Source: Halichondria panicea (taxonomy: Eukaryota; Porifera; Demospongiae; Suberitida; Halichondriidae). Taken from it: a stretch of DNA of 64,000 nt. Numbering within the stretch: position 1 is the first letter of the stretch; each line of letters begins with the position of its first letter. The position numbers were made by a program, and so were the translations under genes. The stretch lies in the NCBI RefSeq assembly GCF_963675165.1, contig NC_087392.1, positions 2,557,001 through 2,621,000 on the forward strand. The letters are read 5' to 3'. Shown piece after piece: positions 49,589 to 62,281 of the stretch. The notes beneath the pieces are model-generated. The model was not told where the DNA came from. It searched no databases and saw only the letters and a program-made list of their open reading frames with translations.

Positions 49589-52531
49589 AAGACTAAATCT
49601 CCGTCATTGACCTAGCCATGTAAATGTTTGTGTACGATCAAATTAGGTACACCTGTTACCAGAATCATATTACATATACTGTAACCCCACGCCTCCCACT
49701 TCCCCAAGAGTGCAGAGCTATCAATACACTAGCTGGGGTAATGACATTCATAGCACACACAGGATGAGAATCCTGCAATGATGTGTAAACTAAGGAGCCA
49801 GTATATCTAATGACAGAAGTTGAAAGGGCCCACCGATCAATGAACCAGCATAAGAGAGGCTTTGTGGTCTAACACATTAAAGGAAGAAACCTATCAATAG
49901 CTCAACAAGCAATTATATTCTATCTCTCACAATTACACACCAAATCTATGTACTGAATAAAAGTTTCCACTAGCGCTGAGCTAGTAACTATAATGAACCT
50001 CAATCCAGTGACAATCAGCCTTTGTGCACAACATACAATGTAGCACTATGTAATGAAAAGGGCGTACATACTTGTGTACGAGTTGGTACAGGGATGACCA
50101 GTTTCGCATATCAGATATGTAATGAAAAGGGCGTATATACTTGTGTACAAGTTGATACATGACCAGTTTCGCATATCAGATACGCTATACAGATCAGCCT
50201 TTCTTCAAGCATAGCGGTGATAACAGGCAAAGCTCTCAAGTATTACAATATACGTATTAATATCTTTATATGCCCTTGATATGAAGCCACACAGTTCATG
50301 CACTCTTCAGTGGCCAATTCCTACTTGACTATTGACTCCTCATGTGCTCCTGCTATTGATCACCACAACAAAAACAAGGAAGCTACGTGTACTACGTGCA
50401 GTACTTGATTCCTGATTGGCTCACTTACTCAAAACATGGAAGTACACGTAGTTTTTTTTTATTTCCAGGAACTTCGGCTAATTAAAACTTGCATGGCTAC
50501 AAAGCAGGAAATCTTGTTTTGTTCACATTAGAGTCGAGTCAAACATGGATGACTCACCTGTTAAGCTCCAGGGAGAGAGAGTGATGACTTCTCTTCTTCA
50601 CTGTCACCACACACGCACACACAAAGACAGTCACAATGACCACAAACAGCAACACCACAACAAAGATGAACCAATAGTTGGAAAAGAACTCGGCAGCACT
50701 ATATGCAAAAGTGTGAGGGGGGAGGGGCAGTTATTACAATGTTGTACAATACTGAGGGGGGGGCAGACATCATAATAGTGTCTGTGAGTGTGGGCTCGAG
50801 GGTACCGTATAGCGGGTATATTTCGAGGGTATAAACTTTCACGGACTGACCGTTAGAAAGGTTTTCGCGGAATAGCAGCCTTTGGCAGCATGCATGCATG
50901 CGATATTAAATTCGTGGGTATAAATGTTCGCAGTACATGCTTAATCAGCAAAAACTGTGAACATTTTACCTTCGAAATATACCCGCTATACGATATGACA
51001 TGCATGTAGTGAACAAGACGTGATAGTGACTACATAGAGCTAGAGCAGATCGACGAAGATAGTACAGACCTCAGAGGAGGCACGACAGCATCTGTCATCA
51101 CGTGCAAATATGGAATTTCAATCTAACATGCAGTAAATATGCTGAAAGTGCAATGTCAGCATTTTTGCTGCACACATTGATTCAGCAATACTTCCATAGT
51201 TCAGCACGTTGATGTTGTCGTACCTCCTCTGGTGCAGTGTACAAGCGGGGAAAAACAGAAACCCTTGATAAAATACAATTCCTCTAGCCTGGCGTAACAT
51301 CAACTTTTGCAGACAATCATCGTTCAATACAATTAGAACACACACAATATTCAGCATGCTTTGATCAACCCTGAAAAACAGAGCAATTGACCTATAATTA
51401 CTGTAGTCCAAAACAGTAGCAGCTACGTACGGTGCATGCAAAGGGTGATTGTATAGTGAACAGCAGCTGACTGGTTCGCCGGCTTATTAGGCGACAACTT
51501 AACTCTGGGAATCAGAGAGATTTCGCATTCCATTCAAATTGATTCTGATTGATGGTGTTATGGAACAAGCTGGCTATTAGGGTTTGGCATCACACAGGGT
51601 GGGAGAATGTAGTTGCACGGAACAATCACATACACAGCATGCTACGGCATAACAGTTAGTCCAAAACGAATGAAATTCCCTTCACATTATAGTGATTTCA
51701 ATACTCACTCTGTGCTGCTCCCCGTTGATTCAGTAGGTGTGGCCTCCTGTCGTCTGAACACCACCGCCTCTCCTGATAAAGAAACAGTCTAGTCAAACAC
51801 TTTCAGTACACAGTCAGCGTACATGTTTAGTGAACAGTTAGTGTGTTACACAATGCGTGGCTACGATATTAGGCTCTAATTATGAGTTTTTGTCAAGACA
51901 CAGCAAGGTCCATGGATACTATTGCTGTAACAACGTGAACAATTCTTCCACTGCCAAAACTAAAGAGGTGCACTGAAAATCAGATTAGTGTGAGATAATA
52001 ACTGGTCAGCCTACGCCCAAAGTGGGAGCAACCATAATGTACTACATGTAATATAAGAGTGCCTATGTGTGAATTACAGAGTTAACTGACAGAGGTTGGA
52101 CAAAGGGTGGAAACACATGTGACAGTTCAGTACAGCTGTACAAGTTATGGTCATATCTGTTAAATGTTGGTAAACCCAATGAAACAATAGCGTGGGATCG
52201 GGTAAAGAACACACCTGTGCTTACTCATGCATAGGAACAATTCCCTAAGACGAAATTAATGTCCACCACAAATACTTTAAACAAGTTTGCTATTAAAACC
52301 TGGGATCCTAGAACATAATTTATGATCTTCCCTAACAGCTTTACATTCGACATTCGAAGCCATTGATGTAATCACACTAGACACAATACCTTGCTGAGAT
52401 ACTTGACGGAGCCGGAGGTGCTGAAACACATTCTGACGAATAAAAGCTCCTAGTGACAGCTTGAAGCAAACACAGAACACAAAAAGGAGTTTCCAGAGAA
52501 GGGTATTGTGGCAGTTAAAACAGCCCCCCAT
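45861..52531 (-). CDS. Unrecognised single-pass membrane protein with long Ser-rich cytoplasmic tail
   Basis: I do not recognise this gene. Exon 1 (from 52531) encodes MGGCFNCHNTLLWKLLFVFC followed by VCFKLSLG, a signal-peptide-like start. A short exon at about 51715-51773 gives EAVVFRRQEATPTESTGSST. The exon at about 50555-50695 encodes the membrane span NYWFIFVVVLLFVVIVTVF followed by basic KKRSHH. The rest (49.6-45.9 kb) is a long, Ser/His/Pro-rich, mostly disordered tail with a (HT)n run, a basic GGKRRRNHSSGH block, VDVTVHLGVENDHETRKE, a helix EIAAALAESARQLAQSAADF, and many Arg-x-x-Ser sites (RRSSSQLSYRSS, ARRNSLT) suitable for basophilic kinases. Total about 850 residues. A short ectodomain and long phosphorylatable tail fit an adaptor or adhesion protein, but no function is assigned. 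Several exon joins are tentative. Confidence 0.6.
49558..49586 (-). repeat. Coding (CA)14 microsatellite encoding a His-Thr run
   Basis: 29 pure alternating bases. In the reading frame used by the flanking exon they encode alternating His and Thr, flanked by RFSLG and SRGAEN. Any change not a multiple of three bases would shift the frame of the entire tail downstream. Confidence 0.7.
50048..50184 (+). repeat. Two-copy tandem repeat, ~69-bp unit
   Basis: ATGTAATGAAAAGGGCGTAC starts copy 1 and ATGTAATGAAAAGGGCGTAT copy 2 (50117). Both end GACCAGTTTCGCATATCAGA. They lie in an intron of the membrane-protein gene. Confidence 0.9.
50803..50996. mobile_element. 194-bp MITE with TACCGTATAGCGGGTATATT termini
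   Basis: The left TACCGTATAGCGGGTATATT(TCGA) and the right end, TATCGTATAGCGGGTATATT(TCGA) read on the minus strand, match over ~25 bases with one difference. The interior has CATGCATGCATGC and TTCGTGGGTATAAA. Same family as 28171-28380. In an intron of the membrane-protein gene. Confidence 0.85.
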
Positions 52532-52950
52532 GATTAATGGGCCAACACACGTCCCTTGAAAGTTATCTCCCCTCTAGAGAAGGTCTGCATCAGTCTATAC
52601 TATACTGGCTTCACTGCAGCTGAAGTACAGAGTCAAGAATCTTCTGAAGGCTGATCAATTCATAGACATAAACATAGAAGCTAACACTTTTATCCAAGTT
52701 CAGTCAGACAGAGGTAGCCGTTTTTGTTGGGACTCTCTCACAAAACAAAACACTTGAGTGGATCCAGTACAATAGAAATCAGTGACCTCTCACTAGCACT
52801 GTACATGTAGGAGTATTCGCTGATACCGTACCATGACTTGTACCACAGATTAATTGGGTAAACAACAGGCTAGCCTTTGTCTTGATTGGACCGATTACAA
52901 TCTGCGGTTCTAAAAACCGCGAAATTTGCTTTGACAACCAAAAGGTCAAC
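52532..52950. promoter_or_regulatory. Bidirectional region before C2CD3 with E2F-like site
   Basis: 419 bases between divergent ATGs. GCGGTT and AACCGC form a small inverted repeat (52903-52920), and CCGCGAAA at 52917-52924 reads TTTCGCGG on the other strand, an E2F-type core, about 27 bases before the C2CD3 start. Confidence 0.35.
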
Positions 52951-55900
52951 ATGAACGTAAACAAAGCCAAGATGAAGAATAGTGCACAAAGCAGCAAGCG
53001 CATTACAACAGGTATGTTTTGTGTGGGTAGTACAAGTGTTAAATCATTGCGCCTATAGTCTTTGATTGATCTAGGCAGGTGAGTAGATCTCTAGCTAGCT
53101 CTAGATCTAGGCATAATTTATAAACTTTCTATTTAAAGTTCATCATCTCTTAATATTCAAGGTACTCCAAAGAAGAAACAACTAGAGGCCTCTGTGCACA
53201 CTTCCCTTCCTCCTCTTGTGACTGGTCCACTCAGAGGACATGTGAAAGTTAGTCTAGAGCGGGGGATACAGTGGGAATATAGCATAGGACCACCTGCACC
53301 CAAGCTCTGTGTACGACTCAAGTGGTGGGGGGAAAACTCATGTGGCACCATATTTAGGTACCCGATACTGGTTTGTTACATTCACAGTGCACTGTATAGT
53401 ACCCATCTGATTCTGTAGGTCACATCACCTTGTAAAATGTACGTGATCGTATCTACATAATTATGCTCTTATTTTCATTCAGAGTTCCAGTCCACAGGTG
53501 CTCTTCTAATAACAAGGCTTTGGGAGATTGTACTACCCTTGCAGTTTATCAAATTCGCTCTGGGTGGCCACAGTTCAAGTCCTACATTCAAGGTGCGCTT
53601 ATAATCGCATTTCTCTCTTCAAATACAATCCATGACATTGCTTCTATACACACAGATATGGGATCACTCTATGTTCACGTTGGGCTTGGTCACATGACAG
53701 ACGAGTCAATGGTGATTGGTAAAGCTTCTGTTCCTAGCCTATCCAAGCTGTCTCCCACCAACGCACTAACCCTGCAGTCTCCTATTGTCAACTCCAAAGG
53801 TCTCTGTCTTGGCAAGCTAACTGTTAACATATCTATTCAGCCAGTGGAAGTTGCGACTGCATTGAAGAAATCTTCCAAGGTTGAAGATAGTCTTCCAGAA
53901 GTTATTGTTTCCCCGAGTGTGGAACAATTTCAAGGTGGGAGCTCCCCAGAGAATACAAACATTGCTACTCGGAGTACCGAGGAACAAGTGCCGCTGACAT
54001 ACACAGAGGATAATCTTTCAAAAAGCCCGGTACAGCATTCTCCCAGTGAAGACGAGGCAGACAGATCTGATGTAAGCATAGGCCCTCAACAGATGGAGGT
54101 CATCTCAGAGTTGATTGACCGTGGGAATGCACTGAGAAATGAAATGGTTCAGTCACTAGCTGATGGGGTGTCAAAGAGACAACACTGCCCCTCCCCAGTT
54201 ATGGATAACGGGTGAGTTTAAAAGTAATGTAGCCCTCTGCAATTAGTGCAATCCATGAAATCCACGAACTATTATCTCTTCCATTAGTTTTGGTTAAAAA
54301 TCGGCTACGTATTTCGGAGGTACATGTAAGATTTGGTAACTAAGAGGGAAAATGTAACGTCAAGATTAGCTAAATGTTGGGCAAGGTTTGGTTTAGATGT
54401 AGCTAAGCAGTGTCTAAATTAGTATACACTCTTATTTTCCTCAGAGAAGAAGCGATTCTGCACCCCTTACTGTTGACTGGACTCTCTTCAGGCCCTGCAG
54501 CTGATCTCCTCCCCTACAGTGACAACCTCCATGAGCTAGTGTGCCTGGGAATGAGCAGTGACGAAGACGAAGATGACATTGTAGCTGGACTGGATGACAT
54601 CTCTGTCGTGGAACCAGACTACCCTCTCCACAACCAGCACCTGCTTGCCAGGCTACTGTATGAAAATGATGGTAATGAAGATCTCCCAAATTCGGCTAAA
54701 CCTTTTCATACACCTGTGGAAAATGAACATCAGATTGGTAATGGCTTGTCTAATCAAAATGTTGAGTGTCTTGCTGCAGAACAGAACCCCCCATCGCAAA
54801 TCTCACCTGACTCCGAAGCACCTACCCAAAAGTTCACTGCCTCAAAGCTCACTAGCAAGCTGGCTACCAAAGATCCACTATCAGCTGGTTCTAGTTTGAC
54901 AGCTTTCTCGTCTTACCTTGGTTCTGGAGAGAGGTCTCTGGAGGGGTCCATTGTTCGTAGTCTGGGACTGGAGAAACTGACTAATCTGGGCCGTGTCAGC
55001 AGAGCTAGGGTGGCTGTGGAGAGTCTGGAGGTAGAGCCAGGACTAGTGCACAAGGTGCTCAAAGAGAGAAGCAGCAAAGGAACTAGGAAACGGAGTCTCA
55101 TTCCACTGTCGCAAAGCTCTTCTTCATGGTATGTACGTACACGTGATGTATGGTATTCGTGCGCATGTACACTGTGCCTGTATGCCATGCTTATACACAG
55201 TACTTCTTAAATTCCCTTCAGTTCGACGTATTTTGTTGAGTACCAATTCCCGGCAGCCTTTAATGGTGGTACCCACTCTTCAAAACGCCTCCCAGCTACC
55301 CATGAAGTAATGCGAGTTGCGTCAAAGAAAACAGTGGATAATGGTAAGCAGTGTGTGCATATAATTATATTAGAGTGCGTGTATATATTAATTTAATTCG
55401 CCTCTTCAGCTGTGTCCTTCAATCATCAGTCAATGTTTCCGGTATCGTTCAATAGCTCTATCATCCAGAGATGGTGGAACAGTACGCTCATATTTAGAGT
55501 CTACTGTAAAAGGCTCTCAGAGAGAATGGTCAGTCCCCTACAAAGTTATCAAAGTGGCCATTACATGTAGCTTGCCATTAACACAATGCCAATACTATAA
55601 CAATTGCCTCTACACTATTGCAGCCTTTTCTGGTGGGTAAGGCGGTGGTGCCTCTGCGGTCTTGCCTCTCGTCCCCCACCCTCGATCTCCACACACGACT
55701 GGAGGTCAGAAGCTCCACCCTTACAGACGCTGTGAAAAGCCACGTGACTGATGAAGACTCTCTTCTTGGTTATCTACAGGTACATAGTCTGTAGGTAGGT
55801 ACATGTGCATGTACTGTATGCCTACAATTATCAACTGTTGAAAACTTTGTTGCACGTAGTCATAATTATTTGCCTCACTGTACAATCTTCAGGTATTAAT

Positions 55901-58900
55901 TCAGCTGGTCACCAGTGACAAGAAAGCAGCCAAGCCCCCACCACTGACCACTATAATTCCCAACCCTTCAGTGCCTTCTGAGGAAAATGAGACTCCTTCC
56001 AACAATGGTCCACCTGTCAAATTCCAAGAGCCCAAACCACTTGCTCAGAGTATGTGTGCTCATTTATTTCTCATGTCTGTATATGCATAGTGATACAGTT
56101 CTTTACCAAAACTCTTACAGAACGTACATGTAAGAGCATTCTTGTGTATTGTATGTGCATTTTAACACCCTTGTTTGAAGAAAACCCATACCTTGCTTAT
56201 ATACAGTTTATAATGTACAATGTTAAAAGTGTGAAGTATGTCTGTTTTTGTTACCCCAGTGATCAACCCGCCCCCCTCCCCCCTCCAACTGCTACTGATG
56301 ATCCCTGAAGCCACAAACATTTCACTGCCCCACAAGGAGCAAAGGGAGAGCCCAGCTCCAGGCAGATTGGTACCTCCTCAGATTGGAGTGCCCAACCCGT
56401 ACATTGTCTGCAGGTTGTTCTGTGCCAAGCCTCACCCCAGGACAGTGGTACAGTGGGCCACACCCAACCCACAGTTCGGATTCAAGCAGGTGTGTTTAAA
56501 TTAAGCACAAGCTAATGAGGTCATTAGTAGCTTGAGTGCTTTATATGATTTGGCAAATTGGTGCAATTTGTGAGATCTAAGTTAGCAGTTGTAGCTCACA
56601 CACCTTTAATGTATTCTGCAAACCGCTGGCCAATCCTAGTAGTTTGAACCTACCTGCACTAATGATAGTTGTGTACCTGAGAACATACAGTATAGTAAAC
56701 ATCAATTTTCACACGACAAATTGCCCCCTGTAAGCTATGTACATTCACAAGCCTCCTTCCTTGTCAGGTACACCCCCTCTATCTGACCCCTGCACTGATG
56801 GAGCAGGTTTGCAGCAACTTCACAGTGATTGAAGTGTGGCACAGGACTCCCGGGCCCACGACAGATGATGAGGTACATGTACCATAACGAGAGTAGTAGG
56901 TACAGTGTATGATTGTAATGCTCTGGCCAATACTGTTATACTATTATTCAGGGTGGTGATACATTCATTTTATGCAGCTTGTGGGTCTTGTAAAGGTGTC
57001 ACTCCACCAATTCTACCTGGCATTCTCTGACGTGAATGCACAGCATCTGTATAAACAAGCAAAGGTACCGGTAAACTACATAACAGTGAAGCTGTACGTC
57101 TGTTGTATTCTATCCCCCTTTGTGCTCTGGCTGCAGCTTCCAGTAGTGGCTATGGACTCTTATTGTCCCATTGTGAACCCTTTCTGTGGCAATGTCATTG
57201 GACACCTTGCTGTGTTGTGTGCACTTGGAACCAGTGATCAGGTATTCATGAGCATTCTCAATAGATGACCCTTTTCCTGGTTCTCCGTAATTTTTTACTT
57301 CACTATAGATACAGCTCTTGCAGCAGCAGTTTGCTTGTGGCTCATATTCTCTACACAAACATCATGTCCAATCGAGCCATCAGCAGAACAACAAGCCCTT
57401 CACTGACATGTTAGCGTTACCAGGCAACCCTATAAACACACTAGGTATGGTTTACATGTACATTTGTGTTGTAGCTAGCTCTGATATTATTTGGCTACAA
57501 ACTTATCCTTCTCTACTCTATTGTTGCAGCTCATGTGTTTGAAGTGACGATAGAGGGTGTCTGTGACCTCACAGCTTTCAACAACACAGTGTGGGGGGAG
57601 ACGGACTGCTTTGTCCAGTACCACTTCCCCTCTCAGCTACCCCCTCAAGATGACCCTGACTCTGTGACGCCTCTCTTACAGCCATATCGCACTGGAACCA
57701 CACTCTGTGTTCCCAATCCCTCCTTCACACACTCCACACAGCACACCCTTACACTGGCAGTGACGGCACCAATCCAGCAGGAGCTTGTGCACGTATGTGG
57801 GCAGGGACGAGGGGCAAGTGGGCATGGCCTGAGTGGCGGAGTCCCCTTTGAACTCTGGAGGAGGTTCTATTATCCAAACATAAGGGATCAACTCATTGCA
57901 AAGGTTATTCTTGATACATTTACCTGTTGTGTAACGCTGGCATGGGTGTTTGTCCTTACAGACTGTATTGCCGATTGTTAAACTATGTGCCATGGTGTCC
58001 ATGGGAAAGGGACCTAATATCCAGACGTTCTCTTTGCCTTTGAAACTGGTAGCTGAAATAGATACTCAACCGGTGAGTTTTGTTGTTGGTATAGTAGTGC
58101 TGCTCGTCAGTATTCTATTTTGCAGAAAGCTGAGGGAGGCGTGCTAGATGTGACCATACGCTACAAAATTGTGTCCAGTGACAAGCAATCTGGAAAATCC
58201 CCTGAGATCAATGTTCAACAGGAAGGAGTCACCCCTTCTGAAGTTGAAGAGAAGGATAATAAATCAGTAAGCACAACTTTTTAACTTAATCCTGAAACTC
58301 TGTCCTCCCAGAATCAGGAGTCTGGTGATGATGGTGAGAATTCCAGCCTCTCTTCAACTGAACCACCAGCTTCACCTGATTGTCAACAACAGGAAAACCC
58401 TCCCCTTACGATGGAAGAGGCTGCACCACCAGTCCCTGAAGATGTCTTTGAAGCCAGGATTGTTATACACAGTGCTCTTCACCTACAGATGGAGCGTGCT
58501 GTCCTTCCAAGTGTATACGTGACACTCCATCCTCACCCCAATGTAGCTAAAATATCCACCTCGGCTATGTCCAGTGAGCAGGACATGATTTGGGACCACC
58601 TCTGTGTTACCTATGTCCCCAACATGTACCTGCAGCCTCAGGTATTATGGTGCATCATTTTAATGGCTGTTTAATTGATTGATTCTGTTTAGTGCCCTGG
58701 GCTGGAATTCCAGGTGTGGAACAAGTTTCTAGACTCTTCACCAACTCATCAGAAGAGTGGCCCACGAAATGACTATCACATTGGCTGTGTGTACATGGAC
58801 CTGAGCCCCCTGGCATTTGGACTTAGGCAAATCAGTGGGTGGTACAATATTGTCGACTTTGGAGGACAGGTGAAAGGACAGCTGAAGGTATGCATAGTAA

Positions 58901-60543
58901 TATTGGCTCGGTCTGGCAGTATGGATAATGTATCGGTCATTATAGGTCACCGTCAGCCCCACTAGCAGAATCAGCTATCCATCTCGACTGCTCTCTTACC
59001 GTTTAGAAGTATGTAACGATGCACATTATTGTTATAGTGTTTGTATACTTGCACATCCTTGGTAAAAAAGCTGCTACAAAGTATTCATTTAATTTACGTA
59101 TTCAGAGTCCTCCTGAGTCCTACATTGGTAAGACCAGTCTGTTGGAAAGACAGCCGTTTCAGGGTCCACCTCACTCCCTCTACAATGAACAAAAGGCGGG
59201 CGTTCCACAGAGTGAACCTTCTGAATCAAGGACCACTTCAATGCTTCATGAGCAGTTGAGGTACAGTTCTGATACGTGTTTGTAACATAATTATATTGAT
59301 GTGTGTGTTATGCAGGGATAACATAAAAGAGCTTGACATTATCCACAAGTCGCTCCAATCTAAACTGGGAGAGATTGAGAAGTCACCACCATTCTCACAA
59401 GTGCACATATTATCATCAATCCCACGGCAGCAAATCCATTTATGCCCTCGACAAGCTGGAATTACCGATACCGAACATACCTCTACTGAATACATGGCTC
59501 TACCCGAAACAACAATTAGCAAACAAAAAACTGCGGAACACGAGACATTTGTCAGCACAACAACTCAGACTGAAAGAATATATAACTCTTCATTTCACTC
59601 TGCTACACTACCATCAGTTGCCGCACCATCTACCAGTCCTGTCATTGCGCAGTCACCAGCTCCTACTCACAATGAACCAACTGACGATACTATCACAACC
59701 AGTCCACCACACTCTTACGCACCAAGTGACCTCTCGCCTCAGCAAGAAGAGTCCAGCGATATTCCATACTGTCAATACTATAAAGCAGATCGTTTAACCC
59801 CCTATTCGGATTGTCCACAAGAGGACTTGGCTGCTACAGAGGAGAAGTCTTGCTCGCTAACTGATGTAAGCTTGACGAGTGAGAACACTGAGCTATCACG
59901 ACATTCTGTCCTTAATTCAAGTACTGAAGATGATTCTGAGCAAAGCAAACATTCTGAACTACTTAATTCTTGCCCACCACGACCTTTGTCTAGTGAAATG
60001 AGTCATATTGTTGTCGTTCAACCTTCTGATTTGGATTCTTCAGTCCAGGATGATAACCAAACACATGATCACCACCACCCTCCTTACACAACTGAAATAC
60101 TGGACCAATTGCAAACTGACACTATTCCCACTATTTCGCACAAACTTACTCCAGTCAACGTCCCTACGTATACTGATATAACAACCCAACCTTTAACGGA
60201 GATCCAACAACCCACTGCTGTAAAACCTCCCCAATCAAAACCTGAGCCGAGACATTCACGATTTGGACAGCTTCCCAATTTCTTTATGCCTCCGGGGGAA
60301 CTGGAGGAATCCATGAGGAGGTTGCGAACATCAGCGCTCAGTAGGCCCGCCCCCAGAACAAGACCTCAAAAGGAAAACCAGACCACAAGATCTTCAGGAG
60401 GAGCGCAGACTGTGAGCACTCTACAGGAAGTCCAACAGTATCTTGACTCGAGGAAAGTTCAAAGGTTATCTAATGGAACAAAACAGCTGGATATTACTTC
60501 TAATGAGACACAGCGAATAGCCAGAATATTTTCATCTAGGTAA
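52951..60543 (+). CDS. C2CD3: C2CD3, centriolar C2-domain protein
   Basis: A long multi-exon gene. Start MNVNKAKMKNSAQSSKRITT. The N-terminal C2CD3 C2 domain shows TSLPPLVTGPLRGHVKVSL, VRLKWWGENSCGTIFR and VYQIRSGWPQFKSYI. Further blocks follow the family order: EQGNKLRNAM-like IDRGNALRNEMVQSL, a C2 unit FVEYQFPAAFNG...RWWNSTLIFRVYCK, then KVSLHQFYLAFSD with VVAMDSYCPIVNPFCG, FEVTIEGVCDLTAFNNTVWG with ETDCFVQYHFP, RFYYPNIRDQLIAK, and a last C2 with IGCVYMDLSPLAFG and ISGWYNIVDFGGQ. A ~400-residue disordered part follows, and the C-terminus carries PNFFMPPGELEESMRRL and ETQRIARIFSS, as in vertebrates. C2CD3 is required for centriole distal appendages and ciliogenesis; presence fits the ciliated choanocytes or larvae of a sponge. 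Near-certain. Confidence 0.95.
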
Positions 60544-60697
60544 ATCCTAATTTATTTGTACAAAATTAAAGCCATGACTGTGTGTACATGTACATAAAAA
60601 ATAATATATTTAACAATCAGTAATATTTATGTTACAGTGAATCAAAGATTCGTGAACAAAATAAATTTGAGACCTGTGTCTATGCAGTTAACTAGGC

Positions 60698-61791
60698 CTA
60701 CTTGGCTACTGCTTCAATATATTCCTTGGCTTTGGCTAAAACTGGTCCGGCACCTTTCTCTTGTAGCTTATCTGCCAAATCATACCCAATCTTGGTCACA
60801 ATACCACTCAACTCAGAGAAGCCAAGCTCTCGATAACTAATAGGAAGGACAAAGGTAACGACGTCTTTGACTAGGTCTTTGCCATCTAGAGACAACACCG
60901 CTCCATCAATACACAAGGTGTGGTTGTCTGGATCAATGCTCGAGCAAGTCCCCACGGGCACACTGCACCCCCCACCCAACGAATGCAGCAGAGCTCTTTC
61001 TGCAGTACAGCAAGCAACCGTGCACGGGTCATTCAATGGAGAAAGAAGCTTGTTAATGACATCATCATCTGAGCGAGTCTCCACAGCAAGAGCTCCTTGT
61101 CCCACGGCGTACATACACACCGTCGTGTCAAGCTCATGTGAGAGTCTATTTTGCCACCCCATTCTTACGAGACCAGCAGTCGCCAAAACAATGGCGTCAT
61201 ATGTTATGTCTCCATCACCTTCATCCAGTTTTCTTAGTCGAGTGTTCAGATTTCCACGAATATCTTGAAATATCAGATCAGGGTAGTTTCTTTTGAGAAA
61301 TGCGATACGCCTGAGTGAGCTAGTTCCGATAATACTACCTTTTGGCAGTGTGTCAATCCTGAGGCCCTTGTGTTTAGGGTGTAAAACAACTGCATCTGTG
61401 GGGTTATCTCGTTTGTATATCACAGAGATCTGCATGTTGGGAGGGAGAGTTGTGGGAAGGTCCTTGAGCGAGTGGGTGATCATGTCGATTTGGTTGGCTG
61501 CAAGAGCAATTTCAAGCTCTTTAGTGAACAGGTTTGTTTGTCCGATTTTCGGAAGTGCTTTGTCGAGGATCTTGTCTCCTATCGTTTTCATGGTAATCAC
61601 CTCAAAGTTAATTGTGGGATAGAGAGCTGAGAGAGCAGAAATTATGGTTCGTGTCTGGATCATGGCTAGCTCACTAGAGCGGGAACCAACTCGGATCACA
61701 GAAGGTACTCCAGATTCAGCTATAGAATAAATTAATTAAAAATTTGCAAATAATTGCACCAGTGATAGATCTACTTACTTTTGTTGTCCAT
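60698..61791 (-). CDS. HMBS: Hydroxymethylbilane synthase (porphobilinogen deaminase)
   Basis: Two exons: 61779-61791 (MDNK plus one base) and 60698-61719, giving 344 residues against 361 in human. Family blocks: VIRVGSRSSELAMIQT, MKTIGDKILDKALPKIG, FTKELEIALAANQIDM, HSLKDLPTTLP, IGTSSLRRIAFLKRNYPDL, RGNLNTRLRKLDEGD, YAVGQGALAVETR and LGGGCSVPVGT, whose cysteine carries the dipyrromethane cofactor. The third haem-synthesis enzyme, cytosolic, joins four porphobilinogens. Nearly intronless, unlike its neighbours. Tail-to-tail with C2CD3, 154 bases between stops. Confidence 0.97.
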
Positions 61792-62260
61792 GTTTCAGTT
61801 CCAGTACAGAGAGATGGTTGGATCAGAGATAGATCTACTCTGGTATAGGTAAAGGTTGGATGTGAAGATGAATATTGTCAGACACACTGTACTCAGACAC
61901 CAGTATAGAGTAGCAGCAGTGAGTAGATCTAGATCTCAGAGGGAACTCAGAGGTGCATGTCACAGTACAGTACTGTAGATCTATCTCTCAAATGTCTCAG
62001 AGAACTCAGACGTGACATGCAGGTCATGTCACAGTGATAATCTACAGGCCACACTACAACCACATCCGGGCCGCCACGTCCACATGGCCAAACAGGAAAC
62101 AGATTTACGGCTGTGGGTGTGGTAAGTGCCTTGTTGGCCTTTTTATATTTCCAGAATAAACTTCAACCAATAGTTAGCTCCTACTATACTAGCGCCTTGA
62201 ATCTAGATTACCAATGTTAAACATTCGTTGAAGAAGTACTGTGAAGTATTCGAGGCATTA
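61792..62260. promoter_or_regulatory. HMBS upstream region shared with the next gene
   Basis: 469 bases. It contains a diverged direct repeat: GAACTCAGAGGTGCATGTCA (61950s) recurs as GAACTCAGACGTGACATGCA (62000s), each followed by CAGT and ATCTA motifs, with several AGATCT boxes. No coding signal. Confidence 0.45.
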
Positions 62261-62281
62261 TGAGTACACCTGTGAAGAGGG
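62261..62281 (+). CDS. First coding exon of a gene running off the window (possibly UBE2A/RAD6-like)
   Basis: ATGAGTACACCTGTGAAGAG ends at a GTGAGT donor and encodes MSTPVKR. Vertebrate UBE2A/UBE2B begin MSTPARRRLM, so a RAD6-type ubiquitin-conjugating enzyme is a possible identity, but seven residues cannot establish it. The window ends in CACCCACAG, a good acceptor, so the next exon may begin at the first base outside. Confidence 0.3.
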
